Source: Alphaproteobacteria bacterium
GTDB lineage: Bacteria; Pseudomonadota; Alphaproteobacteria; Micropepsales; Micropepsaceae
Assembly: GCA_003451645.1 (NCBI GenBank)
Contig: DMER01000167.1
Coordinates: 9,084 to 27,273 of the forward strand
Direction of reading: 5' to 3'
Length of the DNA: 18,190 bases
Each line of letters starts with the position of its first letter. Positions within the stretch are counted from its first letter, which is position 1. A program made the position numbers and the translations under genes. Positions 1-7,717 of the stretch are shown here, piece after piece. The notes below the pieces were generated by a model. The model saw nothing but the letters and a program-made list of their open reading frames with translations. It was not told where the DNA came from and made no database searches.

Positions 1-488
1 ATGAGGACGCTAATGTGTCCATCGGCGGGAGCGTGAAAATCGACGACGCGTTGGTTCCTGAGATCGACATCAGCTATTTCTTCGACGAGGATTGGTCGAT
101 CGAACTAATCGCCGCAACCAGCCCGCACAATGTCCGCTCGACCCTTGGCATCAACCTCGGTGACGCCTGGGTGCTGCCCCCAACCCTTACAGTCAAGTAT
201 CATCTGCCGGTGGATGGGCCTGTGCGCCCTTACATTGGCGCAGGGATCAACTACACCACCTTTTGGAACATTGATGAGCAACCTGGCCTGTCGATGGACT
301 ATTCCGATAGCTGGGGTTGGGCCTTGCAGGCGGGCATCGAAATCGACCTTGGAAATAACTGGTCCTTAAACATTGACGTTAAGAAGATAGACATCGACAC
401 AGATGTCAAAATCAATGGCGGCGCCATCACGGCCGATGTTGAGATTGACCCGCTGGTGGTGGGCATTGGGATTGGCTATCGCTTCTAG
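1..488 (+). CDS. ompW: OmpW family outer-membrane beta-barrel protein, 5' truncated by window edge
   Basis: OmpW proteins are small eight-stranded outer-membrane barrels, thought to let small hydrophobic compounds through. The frame is open from the first bases (first full codon at position 3), so the start and signal peptide lie outside the window. A GTG at 15 is in frame, but the residues before it (EDAN) continue the family pattern, so it is not the start. Visible family features are the alternating strands around VPEIDISYFFDEDWSIELIAA, the stretch LPPTLTVKYHLP, PYIGAGINYT, and the aromatic C-terminus GIGYRF, whose final Phe is typical of barrels inserted by the BAM machinery. Stop TAG is at 486-488. 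The next gene begins about 60 bases later on the same strand; no terminator is evident between them. Nothing connects it functionally to the sugar genes. Family assignment is firm; substrate is unknown. Confidence 0.9.
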   Translation, partial: EDANVSIGGSVKIDDALVPEIDISYFFDEDWSIELIAATSPHNVRSTLGINLGDAWVLPPTLTVKYHLPVDGPVRPYIGAGINYTTFWNIDEQPGLSMDYSDSWGWALQAGIEIDLGNNWSLNIDVKKIDIDTDVKINGGAITADVEIDPLVVGIGIGYRF

Positions 489-548
489 GCGCTATGCCCG
501 GTCATCCCGATCAACCCGCCCGGCGGCATTGCCATGGGCTGGTTTTTC

Positions 549-1775
549 ATGCGCGAGCGCACGCTTTTGATCGTGTCTGCAGGCGTCGAGGCGGTCCATG
601 GGATCCGCCGGGCGAAAGAGCTCGGGCTTCGCGTCATAGTGAGCGATCGCGATACATCGGCACCTGGATTTGCGTACGCGGATGATGGTTTTGAGGCCTC
701 CACCTACGATCCACAGGCAACCGCCGATGCGGCGGAAGACTATGCAAGACGGTGCGGCCCAATTTCTGGCGTGATCACCATCGGTGCAGATGTTCCGTTG
801 ACGGTTGCAACCGTAGCAGCCCGGCTAGGCCTTCCAGGGATTTCGCTTGAGGCCGCACGATTGGCGCAAGACAAGCTTGCGATGAAGGCTAGGCTTGCTC
901 AACAAGGCATCCCTGTTCCCGCTTTTGCGGCCATTCCGAACCTTGACGCACTAAAGCGCCACACGGATACCCGCGGGCTGGGTTATGTCTTGAAACCCGC
1001 CGACAGCCGTGGCGGTCGAGGGGTACAACGACTTTCTGCGGTCAAGGACCTTGCTGAGGCTTGGGAGGTAGCGGCCGGTCACTCGCCTTCTGGCCGCGTC
1101 ATGGTTGAAGAATTCTTGGATGGCCCACAAATATCGACCGAATCCATTCTGATCGATGGCCTGGGCGCAACGCCCGGATTCTCGGACCGCAACTATCCCT
1201 ATCTCGATCGATACACGCCCTATTTCATTGAGGATGGCGGCGATCTGCCGAGCAGCTTGCCGGTGCCCGTCCAAGCCGATGTGAAAGCCACTGTGGAAGC
1301 AGCTGGCCGCGCCTTGGGTGTTAAAACAGGCAACATCAAGGGCGACATGGTCGTGCACAATGGCAAGCCTTACGTTATCGAAATCGCAGCGCGAGCCTCC
1401 GGTGGTTACTTCTGCACCCGGGAGATACCTCTGAACACGGGAGTCGATTTCATTGGCGCCGTGATCCGGATCGCCCTTGGCGAGCGGGTATCGCTGTCCG
1501 AGCTTTCGCCCCGTTTCGAGCGCCCAGTGGTACAGCGCTATTTGTTCCCAACGCCCGGACGTGTCGTTTCTGTCAGAGGCTCTGATGCTGCTTCGCAGAT
1601 GCCTGGTATTGAGGAATGCCTTGTAACAGTGAAGCCAGGCAGCATTATCCGTCCGCCAACGGACAGTAACTGCACCGCGGCGATGGTCTTGGCAACGGGA
1701 AGCTCGCGTGCCGAGGCTCAAATGCGGGCGGCACAGGCATTGAACCTGATCGCGGTCGAAACGGTGCCTCTATGA
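549..1775 (+). CDS. ATP-grasp domain ligase (carbamoyl-phosphate-synthase-like), first gene of sugar-modification operon
   Basis: ATP-grasp enzymes join a carboxylate to an amine or similar nucleophile through an acyl-phosphate. The protein has an N-terminal Rossmann-like pre-ATP-grasp part (TLLIVSAGVEAVHGI, then VIVSDRD...APGFAYAD, residues 5-45), an ATP-binding loop GYVLKPADSRGGRG near 145-158, the MVEEFL strand near 185-190, and the Mg-binding stretch YVIEIAARASGG near 275-286. It is 408 aa from the ATG at 549. An in-frame ATG at 534 would add five residues; neither has a clear Shine-Dalgarno. I chose 549 because the nucleotide-fold strand starts right after it. The stop overlaps the next start as ATGA at 1772-1775, so it is likely translationally coupled to the deacetylase. 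From context I infer that it adds an acyl or amino-acid group to an amino sugar. The substrate cannot be read from the sequence. Family is certain; role is inference. Confidence 0.88.
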   Translation: MRERTLLIVSAGVEAVHGIRRAKELGLRVIVSDRDTSAPGFAYADDGFEASTYDPQATADAAEDYARRCGPISGVITIGADVPLTVATVAARLGLPGISLEAARLAQDKLAMKARLAQQGIPVPAFAAIPNLDALKRHTDTRGLGYVLKPADSRGGRGVQRLSAVKDLAEAWEVAAGHSPSGRVMVEEFLDGPQISTESILIDGLGATPGFSDRNYPYLDRYTPYFIEDGGDLPSSLPVPVQADVKATVEAAGRALGVKTGNIKGDMVVHNGKPYVIEIAARASGGYFCTREIPLNTGVDFIGAVIRIALGERVSLSELSPRFERPVVQRYLFPTPGRVVSVRGSDAASQMPGIEECLVTVKPGSIIRPPTDSNCTAAMVLATGSSRAEAQMRAAQALNLIAVETVPL

Positions 1776-2440
1776 GCATCCTGGTCGTTGCTGCCCATCC
1801 TGACGATGAAGTCTTGGGCGCAGGGTGCGCAATCGCGGCCCATGCGGACCGAGGCGAGGCCGTGCACATTCTGATTATGGCTGCAGGCCTGGACTCCCGT
1901 GGCGAGGCCGCGACGACTTCAGCGCATGACCGGCTAAAGGAACAGGCGCGTGCGGCAGCACTGGTGCTTGGCGCACGGTCGGTTGCCTTCCTCGATTTTC
2001 CCGACAATGCGATGGACACTGTCGGGTTGCTGCACGTAGTAAAGCCGATTGAGGCGATGATTGAGCAGACCTCTCCTCATACGGTCTATACGCACAGCGC
2101 CAGCGATCTCAACATTGATCATAAGATTACCGCTCGCGCGGTCATGACGGCGGCCCGGCCTCTGCCCGGCGCCAGCGTCAAGCGAATTCTGGCCATTGAG
2201 GTTCCTTCCGCTACGGGATGGGATGCACACGCAGCACCCTTTCAGCCCAACACGTTCCTGGATGCAAGCAATACTCTTGCCCGGAAACTCGCCGCCATGG
2301 AGTGCTACCCAGATGAGTTGCGCTCGTTTCCTCATGCCCGATCTCTGCGCGGCATTAAGGCCAGGGCGGTCAGTTGGGGAGCGCAGGTGGGCATGCCGGC
2401 GGCCGAGCCCTATCAATTGCTGCGAAACTTGCAGCCATGA
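1772..2440 (+). CDS. PIG-L/LmbE family sugar N-deacetylase
   Basis: PIG-L/LmbE enzymes are zinc-dependent and remove the acetyl group from N-acetylated sugars such as GlcNAc-PI or bacillithiol and mycothiol precursors. The 222-aa protein has the signature AHPDDE at residues 8-13, which supplies zinc ligands and the catalytic Asp, and the second zinc region YTHSASDLNIDH at 106-117 with His108, Asp112 and His117. Length is normal. The start ATG overlaps the previous stop, and its own stop overlaps the formyltransferase start in the same ATGA manner at 2437-2440. Deacetylase followed directly by N-formyltransferase suggests that an acetamido group is exchanged for a formamido group, or that a freed amine is used by the upstream ATP-grasp ligase. 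The sugar substrate is not shown by the sequence. Family assignment is firm. Confidence 0.92.
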   Translation: MSILVVAAHPDDEVLGAGCAIAAHADRGEAVHILIMAAGLDSRGEAATTSAHDRLKEQARAAALVLGARSVAFLDFPDNAMDTVGLLHVVKPIEAMIEQTSPHTVYTHSASDLNIDHKITARAVMTAARPLPGASVKRILAIEVPSATGWDAHAAPFQPNTFLDASNTLARKLAAMECYPDELRSFPHARSLRGIKARAVSWGAQVGMPAAEPYQLLRNLQP

Positions 2441-3381
2441 GCGGCCTAACCAATCTGCCCATTCTGTTTGTCGGTGCACGAATAGTTGGCAGATTGTGCT
2501 TGGAGGCTCTCCTTTCGGAAGGCGCGCGCATTGCCGGTCTCTTGGTGCTCGATGAGTCCAAGGCCGGTCAAACAGTTGCCCACGCTGATTTCGCTGACCT
2601 TATCGAGCAGCACCATGTCCCGGCTCGTCCCTTCCGTACACTGAAGGGCCTCGAAGGCCATTCACATGCGGCTTGGGCCAGAGAGCTACGCCCAAGGCTT
2701 GGTATCGTTGTCGGGGTTTCGGAACTGCTGGGACCAGAGATATTGTCCCTCCCGGAACTAGGTTTCATAGGCATGCACCCTACATTCTTGCCGGAAGGGC
2801 GTGGGCGAGCCCCCATACCCTGGGCCATTATTCTGGGGCTGAAGCAAACGGGCGTCTCCCTCTTTTATGCCGCAGAAGGCGCTGACACAGGCGACATCCT
2901 GCTGCAAGAACGCGCACCGATTTTCGAGGACGACACTGCATCCACTCTTGGTGCCCGCACGGACAACGTCGCGGCTCGATTGCTTGTGGACGCGGTTGAG
3001 AAAATTGCCACTGGGACCGCACCGCGAATACCTCAAGATCCTGCCATAGCGACCCACTGGCCGCGCCGCCGTCCTGAGGACGGTGTCATCGACTGGAATC
3101 GTCCGTCAGCGGATGTTGTAAGATGGATCAGGGCACTGACCCATCCCTATCCAGGGGCGTTCACGCATATCGGCGGCCAGAAACTATTCATCTGGGAGGC
3201 TGTTGCCACCACGGCACCCAGGGGCAACGTGCCCGGCGAAATCCTCGCGCGCGACGATGACCGGCTCACCATCGCAACATGCGACGGAGCGGTTGCCGCA
3301 ACTTCATTTCAGTGGGCGGATCAAAGCAACGGAATGACCTCGGAAGGAAATGTCATTGCCCGAATAAGGTCTGCAAGCTGA
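2437..3381 (+). CDS. Sugar N-formyltransferase (methionyl-tRNA formyltransferase-like, N10-formyl-THF dependent)
   Basis: This family moves a formyl group from N10-formyltetrahydrofolate to an amine. The 314-aa protein has an N-terminal formyl-transferase domain (about 5-190) with MHPTFLPEGRGRAPIPW at 113-129 and the loop EGADTGDI with Asp150, then the C-terminal domain marked by EDGVIDW and HPYPGAF. His114 and Asp150 match the His and Asp of the classical Asn-His-Asp triad, but the Asn position is Gly112. Genes for tRNA formylation normally sit beside def or rsmB; this one is locked between a sugar deacetylase and a GH57-like gene, so an amino sugar is the more likely acceptor, for example the PseC product. 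The start at 2437 is chosen for the ATGA overlap; an upstream in-frame ATG at 2374 lies inside the deacetylase and adds 21 non-family residues. The stop shares one base with the next start (TGATG). Confidence 0.9.
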   Translation: MSGLTNLPILFVGARIVGRLCLEALLSEGARIAGLLVLDESKAGQTVAHADFADLIEQHHVPARPFRTLKGLEGHSHAAWARELRPRLGIVVGVSELLGPEILSLPELGFIGMHPTFLPEGRGRAPIPWAIILGLKQTGVSLFYAAEGADTGDILLQERAPIFEDDTASTLGARTDNVAARLLVDAVEKIATGTAPRIPQDPAIATHWPRRRPEDGVIDWNRPSADVVRWIRALTHPYPGAFTHIGGQKLFIWEAVATTAPRGNVPGEILARDDDRLTIATCDGAVAATSFQWADQSNGMTSEGNVIARIRSAS

Positions 3382-5312
3382 TGAGCCTCAATCTCTTCGC
3401 CTTCTTTCACCTCAATATGATGTTCTCCTCTATTCCGGAAGAACGCAGACCTGAGGTCGTCGAGAAAGCCTATTGGCCATTACTGGATTTGCCTGAGGCC
3501 GTCGGATTTCCCATTGGCATAGAAGCGACCGGGCTCACTCTGGAGATCATCAACGCAATCGACCCGGGATGGATCGCGCGATTGCGCGAACGCATCATCT
3601 CCGGGCAAATCGAATTCATTGGATCGGGTTATGCTCAGATTATTGGTCCGCTTTGCCCTGCGATCGTGAATGAACAAAATTTGCGCCTCGGCAATCAGGT
3701 CTATGAGGCAATACTCGGCGCCCGCCCCAAACTTGCATTGATCAACGAGCAAGCCTATTCAGCCGGGTTGATCCCGCTATATCGCGCGGCAGGCTACCAA
3801 GCCATTTGCATGGACTGGGATAATCTCGCGCCCCATCATCCAGAATGGCCTGCGGAAACCCGGTTCTCGCCGCAACAAGCAATCGCTCCGGACGGCACCA
3901 CCATTGGGTTGCTCTGGACACAGACTTTTCTCTTTCAGAGGCTGCAACGGCTGGCCCATGATGATATCAGCCTCGATGAGTATTTGGAGACGATCTCCTC
4001 ATTTCGCACCCGTTCACCAAGAACCCTCTGCCTCTACAGCAACGACGCCGAGATATTCGGTGTACGGCCTAACCGGATGGCGACGGAGGAGCGTGTAGCA
4101 AACGGCGAGTGGCAGCGCATTCAATCGGCGTGGCAAGCGCTCGCCAGACAACCGGATGTCCGCTTTGTCAGCCCCAGCGAAGCCTTTGGGGACTACGCCA
4201 ATACGACCGCGCCGCTGCATCTTGAAACCTCCGCCTACCCCATTCCTGTCAAAAAGCAGCCAAAGTACAATGTCCTGCGATGGGCTCTGGCTGGCCGTGA
4301 TAACCTCGCCATCAATGCAGCTTGCTCCCGGCTAACAGACGCTCTGGAAGAAAAGCGCGTTACTACAGACATGGAATGGGCGCAGCTATGTCGTCTCTGG
4401 TCCTCCGATTTCCGCACCCACATCACAGAGCAGCGCTGGCACGCCTACCTGAACGAAGTCGCCGAACTGGAAGCCAAGCATGGTACTTCTCCGCCTCCAC
4501 CATGGCCACCCTCTAAGTCCGGCGTCCAACGCTCAGACGGCCGTTGGATCACGGTCGAAACTCCTGCGCTCAAGGCAACACTGAACCGGCGCAGGGGCCT
4601 TGCGATCCAGTCCTTGGCAAGGCACGGCGAAACTGCGCCGCCGATGATCGTCAGCCATTTGCATGGCCGGTTTCAGGGTATCGCTCTCCAATATGATTGG
4701 TACACGGCTAATCTGGTATTCGAAGCGTTGGATGGTCCGAAAGTCAGCGACTTGGATTGGGCGCACACAAGTATCGACCACTTGCCAGACGGTATCATCC
4801 GCGTAACGGGCACCATGCAAAGCCGTAAGGGGCCAATCACCAAAGCGATTACATTCGATGCGATAAAACCGCGTGTCACGGTCGACATCTGGGCCGATTG
4901 GCCTGAACCAGGGCGCGGCTCCTTGCGTGCCGCCCACATTTGCGTGGAACCAACGGCATTTGAATGGAAGGACCTGACGGCACGGTGCCACAACGGAGGA
5001 CATGATCAGGAAAGCTTCGCGTTGGGTCCTGGACCTATTGATCATGCTGCCGCTGTTTCATTCCAAGTGTCGGCAACTACGGGGTTGGGGTGCACGGATG
5101 GTATCCTGGACATCAGTGATGGGCGTCGAGGTTTCCGGATTGAAATTGACCGCGCTGTTGCCCCACTGATACCTATGATCGAACATCGCCCAGAAGTGGA
5201 AGGTCCCTTTTGCCGCATTCTGTTGTCTGCGCAGGAGACAGACGACACCCTCAAACCACACTCAGACAGGCGCCCGCCCTTGCATTTCCGGTACGCGATC
5301 CTTCTGCACTGA
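3381..5312 (+). CDS. Glycoside hydrolase family 57-like protein
   Basis: The 643-aa protein starts at ATG 3381, which shares one base with the preceding stop (TGATG). An open frame continues upstream to 3279 inside the formyltransferase gene, but those 34 residues are out-of-frame shadow. GH57-like marks are the N-terminal FHLNMMF with His10 (family HQP motif, degenerate), GQIEFIGSGYAQIIGPLCP near 75-93 (family pattern G-Q-x-E-x-x-G-x-G-Y), NEQAYSAGL with Glu123 at the nucleophile position, and YSNDAEIFG with Asp222 and Glu224 at the acid position. The C-terminal half (about 330-643) looks beta-rich, like the extra domain of mannosidase or amylase relatives. GH57 enzymes act on alpha-glucans and related glycans, which is surprising in a nucleotide-sugar operon. 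It could hydrolyse or rearrange a sugar intermediate, or process a glycan. Fold assignment is good; activity is unknown. Confidence 0.78.
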   Translation: MSLNLFAFFHLNMMFSSIPEERRPEVVEKAYWPLLDLPEAVGFPIGIEATGLTLEIINAIDPGWIARLRERIISGQIEFIGSGYAQIIGPLCPAIVNEQNLRLGNQVYEAILGARPKLALINEQAYSAGLIPLYRAAGYQAICMDWDNLAPHHPEWPAETRFSPQQAIAPDGTTIGLLWTQTFLFQRLQRLAHDDISLDEYLETISSFRTRSPRTLCLYSNDAEIFGVRPNRMATEERVANGEWQRIQSAWQALARQPDVRFVSPSEAFGDYANTTAPLHLETSAYPIPVKKQPKYNVLRWALAGRDNLAINAACSRLTDALEEKRVTTDMEWAQLCRLWSSDFRTHITEQRWHAYLNEVAELEAKHGTSPPPPWPPSKSGVQRSDGRWITVETPALKATLNRRRGLAIQSLARHGETAPPMIVSHLHGRFQGIALQYDWYTANLVFEALDGPKVSDLDWAHTSIDHLPDGIIRVTGTMQSRKGPITKAITFDAIKPRVTVDIWADWPEPGRGSLRAAHICVEPTAFEWKDLTARCHNGGHDQESFALGPGPIDHAAAVSFQVSATTGLGCTDGILDISDGRRGFRIEIDRAVAPLIPMIEHRPEVEGPFCRILLSAQETDDTLKPHSDRRPPLHFRYAILLH

Positions 5313-5388
5313 ACATCAAACACCTTGACCTCACGCTTAATTAACGGGATTCGGCAATGCTTTCTGAACCATAACAAAGGGTGACCCG

Positions 5389-6495
5389 ATGGCCCAGGTT
5401 CAGAACTCCGTTTCCTTCGCGTCCGATGATGATGAGGCGATGTTGCCCGCCCCTCTCGGTCCCGCGATCCGCCAACGCGATTTCTTGGAGCCTCAAATCG
5501 ACCTGAACGGCCAGACCGTGCTCGTCACCGGCGGGACAGGGTCGTTCGGTTATCAATTTGTCCGTATGGTGATCAATCGCTTCACACCGCACCGCCTGAT
5601 CATCTTTTCCCGCGATGAACTAAAACAGTTTGAGATGGCGGCGGCCTTCCCGCCAGAAAAATATCCCTTCATGAGATTCTTCATTGGCGATGTCCGCAAT
5701 CGCGATCGCCTCGACTTGGCACTGCGCGATGTCGACTATGTCGTGCACGCTGCTGCCATGAAGCAAGTTCCGATTGCCGAGTACAATCCGTTCGAGTGCA
5801 TCGCCACAAACGTGATCGGCGCCGAAAACATTGTTCAAAGCTGCTTGCGCCGGGGCGTAAAGCGCGTCATCGCTCTCTCCACGGACAAAGCCGCGAACCC
5901 GGTCAATCTCTACGGCGCCTCAAAACTGGCGTCCGACAAGATCTTCGTCGCGGCCAACAATCTTGCGGGCAAAAATGGCTGCCGCTTTTCGGTCGTTCGC
6001 TATGGAAACGTGGTTGGGTCACGCGGCAGCGTTCTGCCCCACTTCCAGAAACTGATCCGTGATGGCGCCTCCGCACTGCCGATCACAGATGAGCGCATGA
6101 CGCGATTTTGGATCACCCTCAATCAGGGTGTGAACTTTGTCTTGTCCTCTATGGCCATGATGCGCGGGGGCGAAATCTTTGTACCCAAAATTCCCAGCAT
6201 GCGTGTGACAGACATTGCGCGTACCCTGGCGCCGCATATCCGCCAGTCCGTCATAGGCATCAGGCCAGGCGAGAAGCTGCATGAGGTTATGATCCCGTCC
6301 GATGATGCACGCCAGACTCTGGAACTACGCGACCGCTATTTGATCCTGCCCGCGTTTCTCGACAACATCCGCCAGGATTACGAGCGCGATGGCGCGGTGC
6401 CCGTTCACGAAGACTTCTGTTACGCAAGCCACAGCAACCCGGAGCGGCTGGACGCGCGCGCGTTGCAAAACATGCTTGAAGAGTCGTTCTCATGA
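5389..6495 (+). CDS. pseB: PseB/FlmA-type UDP-N-acetylglucosamine 4,6-dehydratase (inverting)
   Basis: PseB performs the first step of pseudaminic acid synthesis: UDP-GlcNAc is dehydrated and epimerised to UDP-2-acetamido-2,6-dideoxy-beta-L-arabino-hexos-4-ulose. The 368-aa short-chain dehydrogenase-type protein has the NAD(P)-binding TGGTGSFG at 47-54, AAAMKQVP at 121-128, STDKAANP at 164-171 (active-site Asp166 and Lys167) and the YGASK motif with Tyr175 and Lys179. The combination of MKQVP, STDKA and YGASKL is characteristic of PseB rather than RmlB. About 38 residues precede the normal family start, including an acidic DDDE run. AAAGGG at 5376-5381, seven bases before ATG 5389, supports this start. 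A 76-base gap separates it from the GH57-like gene, the only real gap in the operon. Its stop overlaps the pseC start (ATGA at 6492-6495). Confidence 0.95.
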   Translation: MAQVQNSVSFASDDDEAMLPAPLGPAIRQRDFLEPQIDLNGQTVLVTGGTGSFGYQFVRMVINRFTPHRLIIFSRDELKQFEMAAAFPPEKYPFMRFFIGDVRNRDRLDLALRDVDYVVHAAAMKQVPIAEYNPFECIATNVIGAENIVQSCLRRGVKRVIALSTDKAANPVNLYGASKLASDKIFVAANNLAGKNGCRFSVVRYGNVVGSRGSVLPHFQKLIRDGASALPITDERMTRFWITLNQGVNFVLSSMAMMRGGEIFVPKIPSMRVTDIARTLAPHIRQSVIGIRPGEKLHEVMIPSDDARQTLELRDRYLILPAFLDNIRQDYERDGAVPVHEDFCYASHSNPERLDARALQNMLEESFS

Positions 6496-7700
6496 CTGTT
6501 CGCGCGGCCACACCGATGCTTTCTTATGGCCGCCAAAGTATCGATCGGCAAGACATTGACGCCGTAGTCACTGCTCTGCAGGCGGATCTTCTGACCACGG
6601 GACATTCAGTCCCCGCATTCGAGGGCGCGCTCTGCCAGGCGACAGGCGCAGCTCATACAGTCGCGGTTTGCAATGGAACCGCCGCTCTGCATCTGGCCGT
6701 GCGCGCGGCTGGTCTGGGGCCAGGTACCGCCACAATCGTGCCAGCGATCACGTTCGTCGCAACCGCCAATGCTGTGCGGCTCAATGGCGGCGAGGTCATC
6801 TTTGCCGATGTTGACGCTGAAACCGGGCTGATGACGCCGGACACGCTTTTGCGGGCCCTTCGCACACCCAACACACTACCCATTCGTGCCGTTATGCCGG
6901 TGCACTATGCCGGACCAATGGCCGGCATGGCGGCAATCGCCGGCATAGCGGGCGACAATGGCCTCACCATTATCGAAGATGCGTGCCACGCGATTGGTTC
7001 GCGAACGGAAGGAGGCGCAATCGCCGGCAATTGCAAGCACTCAAACATGACTTGCTTCAGCTTTCACCCTGTTAAAACCATCACCACCGGAGAAGGCGGG
7101 GCCATCACGACAAATGATCCGGACCTGGCGCATCTTCTGCGTCGGGACCGCAGTCACGGCCTCACGCGCAATGCCCTCGATTTTCAGAATTCCGATCATG
7201 CCTTTGATGAAAATGGCGCACCGAACCCGTGGTACTACGAGCTCCACGATGTAGGACCGAACTATCGTCTAACGGACATTCAGGCAGCGCTTGGCATATC
7301 GCAGCTGTCGCGGCTTCAGCAATTCGTGCGGAAGCGGGCTGACCTGAAAGACGCCTATGACGCGCTCCTCACAAGCTTTGCCCCAATCCTCCGTGTGCCG
7401 TCCGCCGACCCAGACCAGCACCCAGCTTGGCACCTCTATCCCGTCGCGATCGACTTCGCTCGCGCCAAGGTGTCTCGTGCCAGTGTGGTGCAAAAACTCG
7501 CGGCCATGGGTATCGGGACACAGGTGCACTATATCCCGGTCCACTTACAGCCCTACTACCGCAATCGCTATGGCCTCGCCAAATTGCCGGGTGCGGAAGA
7601 ATTCTATGCGAGGACACTGAGCTTGCCGCTGCACACGACGATGACAACGGATGATGTGGAGCGAGTTGTAATCTGTCTCGCGAAGGTTCTCAGATTATAG
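6492..7700 (+). CDS. pseC: PseC/FlmB-type UDP-4-keto-sugar aminotransferase (PLP dependent)
   Basis: PseC transfers an amino group from glutamate to the 4-keto product of PseB, giving UDP-4-amino-4,6-dideoxy-beta-L-AltNAc. The 402-aa DegT/DnrJ/EryC1/StrS-type enzyme has the phosphate-binding CNGTAALHLA around 60-69, EDACHAIGS at 162-170 (Asp that pairs with the PLP ring nitrogen) and SFHPVKTITTGEGGA with Schiff-base Lys195. It starts ATGA-coupled to pseB, the standard pse/flm pairing. It ends 17 bases before the convergent flaG-like gene, with no visible terminator. Its product carries a free amine at C4, a natural acceptor for the operon's formyltransferase or for a PseH acetyltransferase encoded elsewhere. 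A homologous aminotransferase for another 4-keto sugar cannot be fully ruled out, but the pair with PseB makes PseC the best call. Confidence 0.93.
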   Translation: MTVRAATPMLSYGRQSIDRQDIDAVVTALQADLLTTGHSVPAFEGALCQATGAAHTVAVCNGTAALHLAVRAAGLGPGTATIVPAITFVATANAVRLNGGEVIFADVDAETGLMTPDTLLRALRTPNTLPIRAVMPVHYAGPMAGMAAIAGIAGDNGLTIIEDACHAIGSRTEGGAIAGNCKHSNMTCFSFHPVKTITTGEGGAITTNDPDLAHLLRRDRSHGLTRNALDFQNSDHAFDENGAPNPWYYELHDVGPNYRLTDIQAALGISQLSRLQQFVRKRADLKDAYDALLTSFAPILRVPSADPDQHPAWHLYPVAIDFARAKVSRASVVQKLAAMGIGTQVHYIPVHLQPYYRNRYGLAKLPGAEEFYARTLSLPLHTTMTTDDVERVVICLAKVLRL

Positions 7701-7717
7701 AACGAAGACCCACTTCT

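Noticed and set aside
951..1721. 256-codon open frame on the minus strand
   Set aside because: Lies fully inside the ATP-grasp gene, with no recognisable domain; a shadow frame.
5346..5361. Possible sigma-54 site before pseB (GGGATTCGGCAATGC)
   Set aside because: Spacing fits, but -24 reads GGGAT and -12 reads ATGC. The gene may simply be read from the upstream operon.
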